Below the pieces are notes generated by a model. That model did not search any database. It saw nothing but the letters and a program-made list of their open reading frames with translations, and had not been told where the DNA came from. Of a stretch of 64,000 nt of DNA, positions 63,329-64,000 are shown in pieces. Every line of letters starts with the position of its first letter. The first letter of the stretch is position 1. Location of the stretch: contig JABAKD010000023.1 of NCBI GenBank assembly GCA_012845835.1, positions 9,837,840-9,901,839 of the forward strand, given 5' to 3'. Source of the DNA: Undaria pinnatifida. Lineage: Eukaryota; Sar; Phaeophyceae; Laminariales; Alariaceae. The position numbers and the translations under genes were made by a program.

Positions 63329-63634
63329 TGGAGGTTGTTGTTGTTGTAGTTTTTGTTGTTGTTGTTGTTGCTGTTGTTGTTGTTGTTGTTGTTGTTGCTG
63401 TTGTTGTTATTGTTGCTGTTGTTGTTGTTGTGGTTGTTGTTTTTGTTGTTATTGTTATTGTTATTGTTGTTGATATTGTTGTTGCTGCTGCTGCTGTTGT
63501 TGTTGTTGTTGTTGTCGTTGTTGTTGCTGTTGTTGTTGTCGTTGTTGTTGTTGGTGGTGGTGGTTGTGGTGGTGGTGGTGGTGGCGGTGTTGTTGTTGTT
63601 GTGCTGTTGTTGTTGCTGTTGTTGTTGTCGTTGT
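63329..63634. repeat. GTT/TTG trinucleotide array, about 300 bp
   Basis: Mostly GTT with GCT, GTC, GTA and GGT variants (GGT-rich at 63552-63592). It gives poly-Val, poly-Leu or poly-Gln frames that are not genes. Confidence 0.95.
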
Positions 63635-64000
63635 TCTCACATTAACTCGAATAACCAAATTCGTGGTCACAGGACAGGCTCCAGTCACTCTGGAGCTAAG
63701 GAATGCCCCAGGGGAAAGAAAAATTAAACAAACCAAAGGCGGTACACGCATATATCACAGCTGACGCAATTCATGCCTCAACCAGAAACTTATATAATAA
63801 GTGAAATCGGGAGTTAGCCTACGATGTGCCAGGTCTATACTGGTGCATACGTCTTACTGCTCGCGCCTGGAAACACCGACTATATCGCTCGCCACTCAAG
63901 AAAGACTACCACGTGCATACTACACGCAGTGTCTATCACTACGCATACGAGGGACAGACGTATGTCAATTGGAAAAAAAAAAACAAAGGAGAGAAAATAA

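Noticed and set aside
63328..63751. Poly-Val/Leu/Gln frames
   Set aside because: Pure translation of the GTT trinucleotide array.
1..64000. CRISPR arrays, rRNA genes, phage or bacterial operons
   Set aside because: No regularly spaced short repeats, no rRNA landmarks and no bacterial gene organisation were seen; tandem repeats here have long, diverged units.

Overview
This window looks like repeat-dense, non-coding-rich nuclear DNA from a eukaryote. Spliced exons with GT-AG borders are visible. There are two classes of LTR retroelement, Mutator-like transposase exons, several MITE-like families, long trinucleotide arrays (TAG and GTT), poly-G/C runs and many GTAC-centred palindromes. There are no bacterial operons, rRNA genes or CRISPR arrays. 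The mixture (intron-rich MULE, Ty3 and Ty1 integrases, Thr/Asp/Cys-rich secreted protein, moderate GC) would fit a stramenopile such as a brown alga, but that is inference and I cannot assign a species.

Layout. (1) 2.0-7.9 kb: an intron-rich MULE/FAR1-type transposase locus on the + strand; several introns can be placed to the base, but the likely first catalytic Asp is Gly and there are in-frame stops. (2) 8.9-14.1 kb: a complete LTR-retrotransposon insertion in minus orientation, with 845-bp LTRs, a 5-bp target duplication CCATG and a polypurine tract. It has only 2.7 kb of interior and no recognisable pol. Its right LTR is interrupted by a second, 767-bp TG...CA element that looks like a solo LTR, with its own 5-bp duplication TGATC. 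(3) 14.7-19.8 kb: a decayed Ty3/gypsy element, with a repeat-bearing gag-like region and a D,D35E integrase that ends in a foldback element. (4) 19.8-26.4 kb: foldback elements, minisatellites and a TAG array. (5) 27-50 kb: an archipelago of two interleaved MITE families (about 250 and 280 bp), a third family of about 400 bp, a 395-bp element with 44-bp inverted ends, a strand-asymmetric block at 30.9-33.1 kb, and a Ty1/copia integrase fragment at 45.6-46.1 kb. (6) 37.5-38.3 kb: the best host gene, a 264-residue secreted, probably GPI-anchored protein. (7) 50-55.2 kb: tRNA-like and foldback repeats and poly-G. (8) 55.8-57.8 kb: minus-strand exons of one or two unrecognised cysteine-containing proteins. 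(9) 58-64 kb: tRNA-like inverted pairs, a perfect 17-bp hairpin, a degenerate satellite of about 190 bp, and a 300-bp GTT array.

Overall, host coding content is small: one convincing single-exon gene and partial spliced genes near 56-58 kb. The rest is a layered record of transposition. No coordinated multigene system is visible. The strongest results are insertion histories that can be read directly from this sequence by comparing repeated copies.
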